From an uncultured Collinsella sp. (GTDB taxonomy: Bacteria > Actinomycetota > Coriobacteriia > Coriobacteriales > Coriobacteriaceae): a stretch of 5,427 bases of DNA. Of the stretch, positions 5,235 to 5,427 are shown one piece after another. Each line of letters starts with the position of its first letter. Position 1 is the stretch's first letter. The position numbers and the translations under genes were made by a program. Below the pieces are notes generated by a model. It made no database searches and was not told the origin of the DNA. It was given only the letters and a program-made list of their open reading frames with translations. Location: contig CABUJL010000119.1 of assembly GCA_902491915.1 (NCBI GenBank), forward strand, positions 1 to 5,427, read 5' to 3'.

Positions 5235-5427
5235 ATGGCCATCATCAACAAGGGTATGTCCAGGCGTTCGTTCCTCGGCCTCACCGGCAGCGTCGCTGCT
5301 GTCGCAGGGCTTGGTCTCACCGGCTGCGGTGGCAGCTCTAGCGACGAGGGTTCCGCTTCCGGTTCCACCGATTCCGCCAACCGTGGCGGCGGCGTGATCA
5401 CCGCTGGTTCCGCTTACGCTCCGTCCA
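5235..5427 (+). CDS. Exported lipoprotein, probably ABC transporter solute-binding protein (5' part only)
   Basis: Only the first 64 codons are in the window and the frame is open to the edge. The N-terminus reads MAIINKGMSRRSFLGLTG, followed by a hydrophobic stretch and LTGC. SRRSFLG (9-15) fits the twin-arginine export motif, and L28-T29-G30-C31 is a lipobox, so the mature protein should begin with lipidated Cys31 on the outer face of the membrane. After it comes a Gly/Ser/Asp-rich linker (about 32-52), then RGGGVITAGSAYAPS, the type of strand with which extracellular solute-binding proteins begin. This resembles family 5 (peptide/nickel type), but the diagnostic region lies outside the window, so the substrate is unknown. 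A strong RBS precedes it, and the 363-bp gap suggests its own promoter. It may head an ABC transporter operon. Confidence 0.75.
   Translation, partial: MAIINKGMSRRSFLGLTGSVAAVAGLGLTGCGGSSSDEGSASGSTDSANRGGGVITAGSAYAPS

Noticed and set aside
5060..5341. 93-codon + strand frame crossing the leader and the lipoprotein start
   Set aside because: It runs out of frame through the lipoprotein gene, which has a strong RBS, Tat motif and lipobox; no RBS or family features support this frame.
5096..5401. 101-codon - strand frame opposite the lipoprotein start
   Set aside because: It is antisense to the signal-peptide coding region and its sequence is low-complexity Pro/Arg-rich.

Overview
The window looks like a stretch of chromosome from a moderately GC-rich actinobacterium. 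The flavour of the proteins fits a gut coriobacterium such as Collinsella: an actinobacterial-type MurJ motif, the UvrC sequence style, and a Tat/lipobox solute-binding protein. This assignment rests on recognition of protein sequences, not on a search. All supported genes lie on the + strand.

Region by region: (1) 1-605 is the 3' end of uvrA, holding the second ATPase half with part of a zinc finger. (2) 606-737 is a short gap with a terminator-like hairpin and a weak promoter candidate. (3) 738-4871 is a tightly packed three-gene unit. It holds a YbaK/EbsC-type Cys-tRNA(Pro) deacylase, the lipid II flippase MurJ 3 nt after it, and the excinuclease subunit UvrC, whose GTG start lies within 7 nt of the murJ stop codon. 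(4) 4872-5234 is a 363-bp non-coding stretch with several inverted repeats. The best is a nested set at 5034-5116 that can fold into a three-way junction. (5) From 5235 to the window edge is the start of an exported lipoprotein, probably the solute-binding component of an ABC transporter.

Functionally, UvrA and UvrC belong to the same nucleotide excision repair pathway: UvrA finds damage and loads UvrB, and UvrC cuts on both sides. The YbaK-like protein edits mischarged tRNA, and MurJ moves the peptidoglycan precursor across the membrane. These three jobs are unrelated, so the cluster is best read as a housekeeping operon in which murJ and uvrC are translationally coupled. The lipoprotein gene looks like a separate transcription unit with its own leader.

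Most of the window is ordinary. The two points most worth a second look are the structured leader ahead of the lipoprotein gene and an altered cysteine arrangement in UvrC. There one of the four expected Fe-S ligand cysteines is a glycine, and a cysteine-containing insertion lies next to the site. I see no mobile element, CRISPR array, tRNA or rRNA.
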